Shown piece after piece: positions 38,899-48,260 of a stretch of 64,000 bases of DNA (position 1 is its first letter; every line of letters begins with the position of its first letter). The stretch spans positions 4,383,501 to 4,447,500 of the forward strand of contig NZ_CP016449.1 of NCBI RefSeq assembly GCF_001713375.1, read 5' to 3'. Origin of the DNA: Hydrogenophaga sp. RAC07 (GTDB taxonomy: Bacteria; Pseudomonadota; Gammaproteobacteria; Burkholderiales; Burkholderiaceae_C). The notes under the pieces are model-generated. The model saw only the letters and a program-made list of their open reading frames with translations, was not told where the DNA came from and searched no databases. The position numbers and the translations under genes were made by a program.

Positions 38899-41631
38899 AT
38901 GCGAGCTCGACCGCCCGCATTGAACCAACCCGGCCCTTCATTCGTGTCCACCAGCCAACGCCAGAACCGGCCCAAGCGCAAGAGCGCCTTGTGGCGCTCC
39001 GACGCCGCCATGGGGCTCGCCGTTGTGCTGGCGGTGGTTGCCCTGAACGCCGCCACGGATTTTTTCAGTGGTCTGGAGCGCCGCTTCTACGACCTGGCCA
39101 GCACACAGACCAGCCGGCTGCCCAGTGACCGCATCGCGGTCATCGCCATCGACGACCAGAGCGTGGCCAACATTGGCCGCTGGCCGTGGCCACGCGAGGT
39201 GCACGCCCAGCTGATCGACCAACTCGGTGCGGCTGGCGCCAAAACCGTGGCGCACACCGCCTTCTTTTTTGAACCTCAAACCGACCGCGGTCTGGTGCAA
39301 CTGCGCGAACTGCGCGGCCTGCTCGACGGCTCCCAAACGGGCGGCGCGCCGTTGACCGATCTGGGCGACCAGGGCCGTCAGCGCCTGCTGGGTTTCATCG
39401 GCCAGGCCGAGGAGCAACTCGACTCGGACGCCCGCCTGGTGGCCAGCATGGCGCGCGCGGGCAATGTCGTCGTGCCTTCGGTGTACGAACTTGGCGAACC
39501 CCAGGGTCCGGTGGATCAGCCGCTGCCCGCGTTTGCACGGCGCAGCGCCATCGCCGACAACGCGGCCTTTGGCGTGCCGGCGCTGCGCTCGCAGCAACCG
39601 CTGCCGGCGATTGGTGAGGCGGCCCGGGCGGTGGGGCACCTCAACCAGCTGCCCGATGTGGACGGCGCGGTGCGACAGGAGGGTTTGCTGGTCCAGTTCG
39701 ATGGTTTTGCCGTGCCCTCGATGGCATTGGCGATCGCTGCCAACAGCCTGAACCTCACGGCCAAAGACCTGCGACTGTTGCCCGGCGAAGGCGTGCAGTT
39801 GGGACGCAACGTGATTCCGACCGACGACACGGCCCGCCTGCTGCCGCAGTTCTATCCCGACCGTGACGGCCGGGCGGCGTTCGCGGTGGACTCTTTCTAC
39901 GACGTGCTCTCCGGCCGCATCCCGGCCAGCAAGTACGCCGACAAGATCGTGATCATTGGCGCCACCGCTGCGGGGGTGGGCACCTTGTTCACCACGCCGG
40001 TGTCTGCCGCCATGTCGCCCGCCGCCATCCTGGCCCACATCACCTCCAGCATCCTGAGCAACCACCACATCGTGCAACCGCTCTGGGGCGGCTACGCGGT
40101 GTTCGCCGCCCTGTTGCTGATCGCCGCTTACATCGTGTGGCTGCTGCCACGGCTGTCTGCAGCGGCCGGCGCGGCCTGCACCGGTGCGCTGTTCGTGGCC
40201 TTGCTGGGTGCCGAGTTCGGTTTGTTGTCGGCCGCAGCCACGTGGCTGCAACTGGTGTTTCCGGCGTCGCTTCTGCTCATCGGGCATTTGGCGCTCACCA
40301 CGCGCCGTTTCCTGGTCACCGAAGCGGGCAAGGCGAAGTCGGACGAAGAGTCGGCCGAAACCAACCGCATGATGGGTCTGGCGCTGCAGGGCCAGGGGCA
40401 GCTCGACATGGCGTTTGACCGCATGCGCCGTGTGCCCTTCAGCGACGCCCTGATGGACAACCTCAAGCACCTCGCACTCGATTTCGAGCGCAAGCGCCAG
40501 TTCAACAAGGCCGAAGCGGTGTACGAGCACATGGCCAAGCTGGACCGCTCTGATGCCGACGTGCAGCGGCGCTTGAAGCGCGCAAAGAACTTGTCGGAAA
40601 CCGTGGTGCTGGGCGGCGGTTCGTCGCACCCGGGCGGCACGCTGTTGCTGGACAACGGCGGCGTGGAGAAACCCATGCTCGGTCGTTACCAGGTCGAGAA
40701 AGAACTCGGCAAGGGCGCGATGGGTGTGGTCTACCAGGGCCGTGACCCGAAGATCGGCCGCACGGTGGCCATCAAGACGCTGGCGCTCAGCGCCGAGTTC
40801 GAGGGCTCCGAGCTGGTCGATGTGCGCGAGCGCTTCTTCCGCGAGGCCGAAACCGCGGGCCGGCTGCAGCACCCCAACATCGTCACCATTTTTGACGCCG
40901 GCGAGGAGCACGACCTGGCCTTCATCGCCATGGAGTTTTTGCCGGGCCGCGATCTCGTGGAGTTCTCGCGCCCGGGCGGCCTGCTGCCGGTGACCACCGT
41001 GCTGAGCATTGGTGAGCAGGTGGCGCTGGCCCTGGATCACGCCCACCGCCAGCAAGTGGTGCACCGGGACATCAAACCGGCCAACGTGATGTTTGATGTG
41101 GCGACCCAGTCGGTCAAGGTCACCGACTTCGGCATCGCGCGCATCACCGGGTCGAGCAAAACCAAAACCGGCATGGTGCTGGGCACGCCCAGCTTCATGT
41201 CGCCCGAGCAGCTCGCCGGCCTGCACGTGGACGGCCGCTCCGACCTCTATTCGCTGGGCGTCATGCTGTTCCAGTTGCTGACCGGCAGCCTGCCGCTCAA
41301 GGGCGACTCCATGGCGGCGCTGATGTACCAGATCGCCAACCAGCCCGCACCCAGCGTGCGCAGCCTGCGCCCCGATCTGTCACAAGCCCTGGCCGACGTG
41401 CTGGCGCGGACCCTGGCCAAGTCGCCCGGCGATCGATACCAGTCCGGTGCCGAACTGGCTGCCCACCTGCGGCGCTGCGTGGATTCTGGAGACGATGCGC
41501 CCATGCCGGGAGCGGTGCTGCCTGCGGCCGAGAGCACGTTTGAAGCCACGCACGCCTTCCCGCGCGCATCGGAAAACGCCATGGCTGCCACCCTTGTCAC
41601 GCCGCCGCCCGCTTCGTCACGCGGTTCCTGA
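38899..41631 (+). CDS. CHASE2-domain serine/threonine protein kinase
   Basis: About 910 residues. There is one TM helix near 35-55, an extracytoplasmic CHASE2 sensor (about 60-390; IAVIAIDDQSVANIGRWPWPR), three TM helices (about 398-468), a TPR-like helical linker, then a Hanks-type kinase from about 596. P-loop LGKGAMGVVY, Lys626, catalytic HRDIKPAN (Asp724), DFG Asp743 and GTPSFMSPEQ are all present, so it should be active. ATG 38899 is chosen over an in-frame TTG at 38881. It heads an operon with a PP2C phosphatase and an FHA protein. The sensed signal is unknown. Confidence 0.92.
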   Translation: MRARPPALNQPGPSFVSTSQRQNRPKRKSALWRSDAAMGLAVVLAVVALNAATDFFSGLERRFYDLASTQTSRLPSDRIAVIAIDDQSVANIGRWPWPREVHAQLIDQLGAAGAKTVAHTAFFFEPQTDRGLVQLRELRGLLDGSQTGGAPLTDLGDQGRQRLLGFIGQAEEQLDSDARLVASMARAGNVVVPSVYELGEPQGPVDQPLPAFARRSAIADNAAFGVPALRSQQPLPAIGEAARAVGHLNQLPDVDGAVRQEGLLVQFDGFAVPSMALAIAANSLNLTAKDLRLLPGEGVQLGRNVIPTDDTARLLPQFYPDRDGRAAFAVDSFYDVLSGRIPASKYADKIVIIGATAAGVGTLFTTPVSAAMSPAAILAHITSSILSNHHIVQPLWGGYAVFAALLLIAAYIVWLLPRLSAAAGAACTGALFVALLGAEFGLLSAAATWLQLVFPASLLLIGHLALTTRRFLVTEAGKAKSDEESAETNRMMGLALQGQGQLDMAFDRMRRVPFSDALMDNLKHLALDFERKRQFNKAEAVYEHMAKLDRSDADVQRRLKRAKNLSETVVLGGGSSHPGGTLLLDNGGVEKPMLGRYQVEKELGKGAMGVVYQGRDPKIGRTVAIKTLALSAEFEGSELVDVRERFFREAETAGRLQHPNIVTIFDAGEEHDLAFIAMEFLPGRDLVEFSRPGGLLPVTTVLSIGEQVALALDHAHRQQVVHRDIKPANVMFDVATQSVKVTDFGIARITGSSKTKTGMVLGTPSFMSPEQLAGLHVDGRSDLYSLGVMLFQLLTGSLPLKGDSMAALMYQIANQPAPSVRSLRPDLSQALADVLARTLAKSPGDRYQSGAELAAHLRRCVDSGDDAPMPGAVLPAAESTFEATHAFPRASENAMAATLVTPPPASSRGS

Positions 41632-41668
41632 AAAGACAGCTTCGTTCTGCGAGTATAACTTGAACTCT

Positions 41669-42454
41669 ATGAATTTTGAGTATTTTTGTCTGACCGACCC
41701 GGGACTGGTTCGGGACAACAACGAGGACTCCGTGTCGCTGGACGCGGAGAACCAGATTGCGGTCCTGGCCGATGGGATGGGTGGCTATAACGCCGGCGAA
41801 GTCGCCAGCGCCATGGCCACCACCTTCATCAAGACAGAGCTGGGGCGGTGGATGGCTGAAGGTGGCAATGAGGCCAGCGTGCGCGAACTGCGCCGCGCCA
41901 TGGAAATCTGCATCGACAACGCCAACCGCTCCATCTTCAACGCCGCCAATTCCAACCCGCAGTACGCGGGCATGGGCACCACCCTCGTCATGGGTGTGTT
42001 CCTGGACGCGCGCGCCATGATCGGGCACGTGGGCGACTCGCGCTGCTACCGCCTGCGTGAGGGCAACTTCCTGCAGATCACGCGCGACCATTCGCTGTTG
42101 CAGGAGCAGATCGATGCCGGCCTGATTTCGCTGGAGCAGGCTCAGTACGCCACCCACAAGAACCTCGTGACCCGCGCGCTCGGCGTGGAAGACACGGTGT
42201 TGCTCGAAGTCAACGAATACCGGGTCGAGGACGAGGATCTCTACCTTTTTTGCTCGGACGGCTTGAGCGACATGATGAGCGACGAGCGCATCGCCGCGAT
42301 ACTCGTGACGGCGGGCACACTCGAGGAAAAAGCCCAGGCCCTGGTGGACGCTGCCAACGATGCCGGGGGGCGGGACAACATATCGGTGATACTGGCGTAT
42401 GCTCGTTCGAAACCGGTGCGCAAAGGCCTACTTTCGCGCATGCTGGGTAAGTGA
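41669..42454 (+). CDS. PP2C-family (Stp1/PppA-like) protein serine/threonine phosphatase
   Basis: A 261-residue metal-dependent phosphatase. The Asp ligands are visible in VRDNNEDSV, VLADGMGGYNAGEVAS, IGHVGDSRCY, FCSDGLSDMM and GGRDNISVIL. It would reverse phosphorylation by the CHASE2 kinase encoded 37 nt upstream. ATG 41669 matches the family N-terminus (MNFEYFCLTDPGLVRDNNED). The FHA gene follows 45 nt downstream. Confidence 0.95.
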   Translation: MNFEYFCLTDPGLVRDNNEDSVSLDAENQIAVLADGMGGYNAGEVASAMATTFIKTELGRWMAEGGNEASVRELRRAMEICIDNANRSIFNAANSNPQYAGMGTTLVMGVFLDARAMIGHVGDSRCYRLREGNFLQITRDHSLLQEQIDAGLISLEQAQYATHKNLVTRALGVEDTVLLEVNEYRVEDEDLYLFCSDGLSDMMSDERIAAILVTAGTLEEKAQALVDAANDAGGRDNISVILAYARSKPVRKGLLSRMLGK

Positions 42455-42499
42455 TTTCGTGTCAGACCAACAGATTTACAGGTTCCAGAGGAGTCGGCC

Positions 42500-43129
42500 A
42501 TGCCGAAAATGATCGTTTCCATCGACGGTGTTGTCATCAAGGAAGTGCAGCTCACCAAAGACCGCACCACGTTGGGTCGCCGTCCGTACAACGACATCGT
42601 GATCGACAACCTGGCCGTCAGTGGTGAACACGCCGTCATGCAGATGTCCGGCAGCGACGTGTTCCTGGAAGACCTCAACAGCACCAACGGAACCTACGTC
42701 AACGGCAAGGCGATCAAGAAGCAGCAGCTGCAAAGCGGCGACACGGTCGAGATCGGCAAGTACAAGATCAAGTTCGTTCACGAAGGCGCCAACGAGAGCC
42801 ACGAAAAGACGATGGTGATCAGTGCCGGCGCGGTGGTTCCACCCGAGCCCACGGTGGCCATGGTGGTGGCCAACGCCGCCATCAAAGTCATGTCCGGCAC
42901 CGCAGCTGGTCGCGAAGTGCCCTTGGTGAAAGTGGTCACCACCATCGGCAAGCCCGGTGTGGCGGTTGCTGCCATCACCCGCCGCCCCCACGGTTTTGTG
43001 GTGGCCATGGTCGAGGGTGTGCAAAAGCCCACCATCAACGGCAGCCCCATCGGTACCGACGCGGTGAACCTGCGCCACGGCGACATGCTGGAGCTGGCCG
43101 GGACGAAGATGCAGTTCGTGCAGCAGTAA
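42500..43129 (+). CDS. FHA-domain protein (tandem; second domain degenerate)
   Basis: 209 residues. The first FHA domain (about 3-95) is canonical: TLGRRPYNDIVI, AVSGEHAVM and LNSTNGTYVNG supply the phosphothreonine-binding Arg, Ser and Asn. The second (about 122-208) has the same strand pattern (TTIGKPGVAVAAITRRPHGF ... LRHGDMLELAGTKMQFV) but lacks the Arg and the NG signature, so it may only fold or bind something else. It is probably a phospho-dependent adaptor reading the output of the upstream kinase. Confidence 0.92.
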   Translation: MPKMIVSIDGVVIKEVQLTKDRTTLGRRPYNDIVIDNLAVSGEHAVMQMSGSDVFLEDLNSTNGTYVNGKAIKKQQLQSGDTVEIGKYKIKFVHEGANESHEKTMVISAGAVVPPEPTVAMVVANAAIKVMSGTAAGREVPLVKVVTTIGKPGVAVAAITRRPHGFVVAMVEGVQKPTINGSPIGTDAVNLRHGDMLELAGTKMQFVQQ

Positions 43130-43208
43130 GCCCGAACAGGCCTCCCGCCTTCCACGAACCCCGGCGGCGCCTGACCATCTCGGTCTCAGGCCATCCGCCC
43201 AGCCCGTC

Positions 43209-44945
43209 ATGCCGCAGACACTGAAACAGCGCAGTCTGCGCGTCCTGCTCATGCTTGTCCCGCTGATGTTGGCGGCGCTGCACGCTCTGGGGTTTGTCCC
43301 CACCAACGCACTCCACCGACTCGACAACTCCGCCTACGACTTGCGCCTGAGGGCCACCATGCCCGGCACACAGGAGCCGCGGGTGGTGATCGTTGACGTC
43401 GATTCGCGAAGCCTTGCCGCCATCGGCCCCTGGCCCTGGCCGCGCGCGCAGCTGGCGCGCCTGGTGGACACGCTGTTCGAGCAGCAAAAGATCGCCGTGC
43501 TCGGCTTTGACATCGTGTTCCCCAAGCCCGACCCGCAACCCGGCGGCGATGCCGCCCTGGCCACCGCGCTGCGCGATCGCCCGGTGGTCCTGGGCTACTT
43601 CTTCAGCAACGTACCCGGCGCCATCAACAAGGGGGTGCTGCCTGCGCCGGTGATGGGCGGCGAAGTGCTGTACGGCCGTCCGGTGCGCATCACACGCTGG
43701 GACGCGTTTGAATCCAACCTGCTTGAACTGGCCTTGGCCGCGCCGACTGCCGGCGCTTTCAACGCCTTGCCCGACAGCGACGGCGTGGTGCGTTCGGTGC
43801 CCATGCTGGCCGAGCACCAGGGACAGACCTACGAGTCGTTGGCGCTTGCGGTTTTCCGCCGCGTGCTGGGCGCGCCGCCGGTCGAGCCTGGTTTCGCCAA
43901 CGGGCTCATGATGAGCCGCCGCCAGAGTGGTCTGGAGAGCCTGCGTCTGCAGCACGACGGGCAGACACTCGCGATTCCCGTGGACGAGCGCGTTTCCGCA
44001 CTTGTACCGTATCGGGGGCCTGGCGGCCCCGAAGGCGGCTCGTTCACCTATGTCTCGGCCGTCGATCTCCTGTCGGGGCGCGTGCCCCCTGCTCGACTGG
44101 AAGGCAGGATCGTTCTGATGGGCACGACCGCCCCCAGCCTGAAAGACTTGCGCCTCACGCCCGTGGGCGCCAATTACCCGGGCGTGGAAGCCCACGCCAA
44201 CCTGATCACCGGCCTGCTCGACGGACACTTGCCGGTGAAGCCCGACTACGCCTTGGGCTACGAGATGCTGGTACTGGTGGCTGCCAGCCTCTTGCTCATC
44301 TGGTTGTTGCCGGTCCTGGGCGTCTGGTCCGGCGCAGCGCTGGGCACCACACTCCTCGCCCTGGTGATCGTGCTCAACAGCTGGCTGCAGGTCCGCCACG
44401 GCCTGGTGCTGCCGTTGGCGGGCTCCGTGTTGATGATTCTGCTCACGGCCGCAGTTGGCCTGACCCTCCGGTTCTGGGCGGAGCGCGGTCCAGTTGGGCT
44501 CCCGAAGCCGCTTCTGGCCAAGCTCTGCGCCATCTACGGAGTGGATCAGATCGCATTTGAACAAGACCGGCAGCGACAACCCGGCCTCGTCTGGCAAGAG
44601 CTCGACCGCCTGTGCTTGACGGCGGGGGAACCGCCCAGTCCCATCTACGCCCCACTGGGTGCGAGCGGCGAGTTGGCAACCGACCTGCGAGACGAACTGC
44701 GCCAATGGCAACAAGCCCTGCGAGCGTGGCGCGCGCAAGACTGGGATGCGTGCGATGTCCATCTGCTCAACCTCCAGCGGCAAAATGCCAAAAAAGTCCT
44801 TTACCGCCTTTATGTCGACAGAGTAGCCTCACGCAGGTTGTTGCCGCTCGATCCTGCTTGGGACGGCGCAGCGACCCTCGATTCGCTTCAAGCTCCGCCA
44901 TCCCGGACCGGTTCCACCGGCCACACCATGTCAAAGAGTCCATGA
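43209..44945 (+). CDS. CHASE2-domain membrane protein; adenylate-cyclase relative lacking the catalytic core
   Basis: 578 residues: TM helix (about 10-30), extracytoplasmic CHASE2 domain (about 45-340; VVIVDVDSRSLAAIGPWPWPR) and three TM helices ending near 420. CHASE2 cyclases usually continue with a class III cyclase domain of about 200 residues. Here only about 22 residues separate the last TM from a stretch that resembles the end of that domain (YGVDQI at 443, WQELDRL at 462, then SPIYAPLG) and its family C-terminal tail (WRAQDWDACDVHLLNL ... LYRLYVDRV ... DPAWDG). No metal-binding DI..F or GD..V residues remain. It overlaps the next gene by 4 nt. Confidence 0.85.
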   Translation: MPQTLKQRSLRVLLMLVPLMLAALHALGFVPTNALHRLDNSAYDLRLRATMPGTQEPRVVIVDVDSRSLAAIGPWPWPRAQLARLVDTLFEQQKIAVLGFDIVFPKPDPQPGGDAALATALRDRPVVLGYFFSNVPGAINKGVLPAPVMGGEVLYGRPVRITRWDAFESNLLELALAAPTAGAFNALPDSDGVVRSVPMLAEHQGQTYESLALAVFRRVLGAPPVEPGFANGLMMSRRQSGLESLRLQHDGQTLAIPVDERVSALVPYRGPGGPEGGSFTYVSAVDLLSGRVPPARLEGRIVLMGTTAPSLKDLRLTPVGANYPGVEAHANLITGLLDGHLPVKPDYALGYEMLVLVAASLLLIWLLPVLGVWSGAALGTTLLALVIVLNSWLQVRHGLVLPLAGSVLMILLTAAVGLTLRFWAERGPVGLPKPLLAKLCAIYGVDQIAFEQDRQRQPGLVWQELDRLCLTAGEPPSPIYAPLGASGELATDLRDELRQWQQALRAWRAQDWDACDVHLLNLQRQNAKKVLYRLYVDRVASRRLLPLDPAWDGAATLDSLQAPPSRTGSTGHTMSKSP

Positions 44946-45745
44946 GAGTCCGCGTGCTGGGGTGCTCAGGAGCCATTGCCCACGGCTGCCGCACCACCTC
45001 GTTCCTGCTCGACCACGACGTGCTGATCGACGCAGGCACCGGCGTGGGCGACCTCACCCTGGACGAGATGGCGCAGATCGACCACGTGCTGCTCACCCAT
45101 TCGCACCTGGACCACGTGGCTTCGCTGCCCCTCATGCTCGATGCCGTGGCCGCGCGCAGGCTCTCGGCAGGCGCACAGCCCTTGCAGGTGCACGCCTTGC
45201 CCGGCACCATCGCCGCACTCAAGGCCCACATCTTCAACAACCTGATCTGGCCCGATTTCTCGGCCATCCCCAGTGCCGATCGCCCACTCATGCGTTTTGT
45301 GCCCATTGCTGTGGGCGAGGTGCTGCAGGTGTGTGGCAAGGCGATTGAAGTGCTGCCGGCGGTGCACACCGTGCCCGCGGTTGGTTTCGCCGCCAACACG
45401 CCGTCGGGCCACTGGGTGTTCAGCGGCGACACCGGCCGCAACCCCGCTTTCTGGAAACGCGTTAACCAGTTGCCCGTGGCCCTGCTGGTGATCGAAACCG
45501 CCTTCAGCGACCGCGAAGAGGCCCTGGCCCAACGCAGTCTGCATCTTGCGCCGGGCCTGCTCGCCGAGGAATTGGCGCACATCGACCCCAGCCAGCACTA
45601 CCCCATCTACATCACCCACACCAAGCCCGCCGAAACCGGCCTGATCATGGACGAGATCCGCCGTTTCGACGATGTGCCGACCGGTGCAGACAGCACCCGC
45701 CACGACATTCGCTGGCTGAGCGCAGGGCAGACGTTCGACCTCTGA
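44942..45745 (+). CDS. Metallo-beta-lactamase-fold hydrolase, class II cyclic-nucleotide phosphodiesterase-like
   Basis: 267 residues. The metal motif is LLTHSHLDHVASLPLM (His53, His55, Asp57, His58); further ligands lie in VHTVPAVGF, FSGDTGRN and IYITHTKP. The layout and length match class II 3',5'-cyclic nucleotide phosphodiesterases (PDEase_II) rather than glyoxalases or RNase Z. It would hydrolyse cAMP or cGMP, though this has not been shown for this branch. The ATG overlaps the stop of the CHASE2 gene (ATGA), implying coupled synthesis with the cyclase-like protein. Confidence 0.82.
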   Translation: MRVRVLGCSGAIAHGCRTTSFLLDHDVLIDAGTGVGDLTLDEMAQIDHVLLTHSHLDHVASLPLMLDAVAARRLSAGAQPLQVHALPGTIAALKAHIFNNLIWPDFSAIPSADRPLMRFVPIAVGEVLQVCGKAIEVLPAVHTVPAVGFAANTPSGHWVFSGDTGRNPAFWKRVNQLPVALLVIETAFSDREEALAQRSLHLAPGLLAEELAHIDPSQHYPIYITHTKPAETGLIMDEIRRFDDVPTGADSTRHDIRWLSAGQTFDL

Positions 45746-45848
45746 CAAGGGCAGAAATTGGGTGACAAAAACGGTCGAAGCCGACCGGGGTGACAAAAAA
45801 TGTCGGTCAAGAACCGACCCAGATGTCACAAACCGTCACTGTGGGGCG
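45743..45848. promoter_or_regulatory. Cluster of TGACA/TGTCA motifs upstream of pilin promoter (candidate PilR sites)
   Basis: TGACA at 45743, 45763 and 45791, TGTC at 45801, TGTCA at 45834 and GTCAC at 45845 crowd the region 45-150 bp upstream of the sigma-54 promoter. PilR of Pseudomonas binds repeated TGTC-type half sites at this distance. The first copy overlaps the end of the phosphodiesterase gene. Binding here is inferred. Confidence 0.55.
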
Positions 45849-45890
45849 GTTAAGCGTGAAATAGGCCGCAAAAAACACCCCAGTTCCGGT

Positions 45891-45906
45891 TGGCACGCCG
45901 TCTGCT
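45891..45906 (+). promoter_or_regulatory. Sigma-54 (-24/-12) promoter of the pilin gene
   Basis: TGGCACGCCGTCTGCT carries the invariant GG (45892-45893) and GC (45904-45905) separated by exactly 10 bp, in good agreement with TGGCAC-N5-TTGCW. It lies about 45 nt upstream of the pilin ATG. RpoN/PilR control of the major pilin is well established in Pseudomonas and other proteobacteria. Confidence 0.88.
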
Positions 45907-45950
45907 CATAGACATGCGTTCCCAACCCAAACCCCCAAGGAGTTTTTTCC

Positions 45951-46451
<501 letters not shown>

Positions 46452-46474
46452 TCCCTGGTTGGTTCTGAGTTGGA

Positions 46475-46505
46475 AGGGGCGCGTGTTCACGCGCCCCTTT
46501 TTGTT
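46475..46505 (+). terminator. Intrinsic terminator after the pilin gene
   Basis: Stem GGGGCGCGTG / CACGCGCCCC (46476-46485 with 46488-46497), then TTTTTGTTTT. It lies between the pilin and the oligosaccharyltransferase, so pilin mRNA would be far more abundant than the downstream genes, which depend on read-through. Confidence 0.93.
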
Positions 46506-46524
46506 TTCGTCAATAGGCATCCGA

Positions 46525-48228
46525 ATGTCTGCATCGCTGCCCCTGGCATGGTTGAGCCTCTTCTTGTGCTTGGCTTTTCTATTGCCAAATCACTACTCGC
46601 CATGGCTGAGTTTTCACCAAGAGGCGCTGGCGGCAGTCGCGCTAGTGCCTTTAGGTATTTGGGCTGCATGCAAAGTTCAGCGCGTCCCATGGCTGACTTG
46701 GCTTTTCCTGGTTCTCGCGGTGACTCCCTTTTTGCAGTGGGCGTTCGGTCTCATCCCGTATGGGGGGGATGCTTGGGTGCATGCCCTCTATTTGATGGCT
46801 GCCGTTTGGGCGATGCTCGCCGGCTATGCGATTTCACAGCGTGCCAATACCACCGCAGAACACGATGAGCTTCTGAAGCCCTTGTGGTTGGCACTGATCG
46901 CTGCGGCAATCGTGTCAGTAGGGATGGCGGCTCATCAATGGCTCGATCTTGGGCTGAGCGGTATTTTCATTGCAGACCTACCACCAGGAGGGCGCCCGTT
47001 TGCCAATTTGGCGCAGCCCAATCACCTTGCTAGCCTACTTCTGTTGGCAATCGTTGGCGTGTGGTACGGTTGGGAAAAGAAGTGGTTAAGTACACCCACG
47101 GCATGTTTGGCGCTCGTATATCTTCTAATCGGTACGGTACTTACGGGATCACGCTCCGTTTGGCTGGCGATTGCCTGGTTTGTTCCAGTCGTTGCTTGGG
47201 CCAAGGCTCGCTGTGGACTTCGGCTGAAGCTCACTTTCCTGGGCACTTTTGTGCTCTTCTTTTTCGCGTTGAGCTATGCCATGCCAGCGATCGAAGTATG
47301 GCTTGTGCTGGCAGATACGGGGGCAGCAGTTGAGCGCCTAGGACAAACGCAATTGCGTATCTTGGCTTGGCGTGCCTTCTTGGATGCTGCCATGTTGGAG
47401 CCTTTGTGGGGATATGGCTGGGGTCAAATCGGTGCGGCGCAGTTTCGTGTTGCAGAGGATCACCCCGGACTTACGGACATATTCTTCAATACCCATAACG
47501 TAGTACTTGATCTCGTAATCTGGCTAGGTTTCCCAGTGGCAATCCTTTGCACGCTTCTCCTCGTGTGGTGGTTGTTCAAATGCTTGCAGCGCTGTCGTGA
47601 TGCCAACGCATTTTTGTCGCTGATGGCTGTCTGTATCGTTTTTGGCCATTCGATGGTCGAATTCCCTATCACCTACGCATATTTTCTTGTGCCAACAAGT
47701 TTCTGGATGGGAGTTGTCACCGCAGCAACGGAGCCAGCGGCACAAATAGAAAGAACGAAGTTGTACGGTCGAGGACGCTTGGTCGTCGTTGGTGCCAGCT
47801 TTGCAACTGTTGCCATGCTGTTGGTTGTCACAAGGGACTACTTGCCCTTTGAAGAAGACTGGCGCGAGCAGCAGTTCGTAGAGGCGCGCATTGAAGGAGC
47901 CCGGACCGAGAGCTTGGTACAGCCCCGACTTCTTGATCAGTTGCAGGGGATGATGCAACTGCAAAGGTATTCTCCTTTAACCCATTCCTCTCCTTCAGAC
48001 CTGCAATGGGTCCAGGACGTTGCAGAGCGTTACCCCTACCCTTCGTTCCGCTACAAATACGCGCTTCTCCTTGCCATGTCGGGACATTCAGAGGCTGCGA
48101 CTGTGCAACTGCTTGGGTTGTGCGCGGTTTTTTCGCGCATCGTGTGTGAGCAGGTGAAAAAAGATTGGGCAATAGCCTCCGCGAGAGATGCGCGTATCGC
48201 GAATGTGGATCTTTCAGGGCTACCTTAA
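46525..48228 (+). CDS. PglL/PilO-type O-oligosaccharyltransferase (Wzy_C family), pilin glycosylation
   Basis: A 567-residue inner-membrane protein with about 12 TM helices. The signature region GGRPFANLAQPNHLASLLLL is typical of PglL-like ligases; a periplasmic loop (VERLGQTQLRILAWRAFLDA to THNVVLDLVIWLGFPVA) fits the Wzy_C domain, with a catalytic-type His in NTHN. A soluble C-terminal part from about 455 ends the protein. It would transfer an undecaprenyl-linked glycan to pilin Ser/Thr in the periplasm; the adjacent pilin is the obvious substrate. Its codons are visibly AT-richer than its neighbours (47041-47100 is 31/60 GC). ATG 46525. Confidence 0.88.
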   Translation: MSASLPLAWLSLFLCLAFLLPNHYSPWLSFHQEALAAVALVPLGIWAACKVQRVPWLTWLFLVLAVTPFLQWAFGLIPYGGDAWVHALYLMAAVWAMLAGYAISQRANTTAEHDELLKPLWLALIAAAIVSVGMAAHQWLDLGLSGIFIADLPPGGRPFANLAQPNHLASLLLLAIVGVWYGWEKKWLSTPTACLALVYLLIGTVLTGSRSVWLAIAWFVPVVAWAKARCGLRLKLTFLGTFVLFFFALSYAMPAIEVWLVLADTGAAVERLGQTQLRILAWRAFLDAAMLEPLWGYGWGQIGAAQFRVAEDHPGLTDIFFNTHNVVLDLVIWLGFPVAILCTLLLVWWLFKCLQRCRDANAFLSLMAVCIVFGHSMVEFPITYAYFLVPTSFWMGVVTAATEPAAQIERTKLYGRGRLVVVGASFATVAMLLVVTRDYLPFEEDWREQQFVEARIEGARTESLVQPRLLDQLQGMMQLQRYSPLTHSSPSDLQWVQDVAERYPYPSFRYKYALLLAMSGHSEAATVQLLGLCAVFSRIVCEQVKKDWAIASARDARIANVDLSGLP

Positions 48229-48260
48229 AGGACGGTGGCCCTTTCAGACAAAAACAGGCG

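Noticed and set aside
38899..43129. Kinase/PP2C/FHA set as part of a type VI secretion cluster
   Set aside because: No T6SS structural gene (TssB/C, Hcp, ClpV, VgrG) is in the window; flanks are sucCD and a pilin gene.
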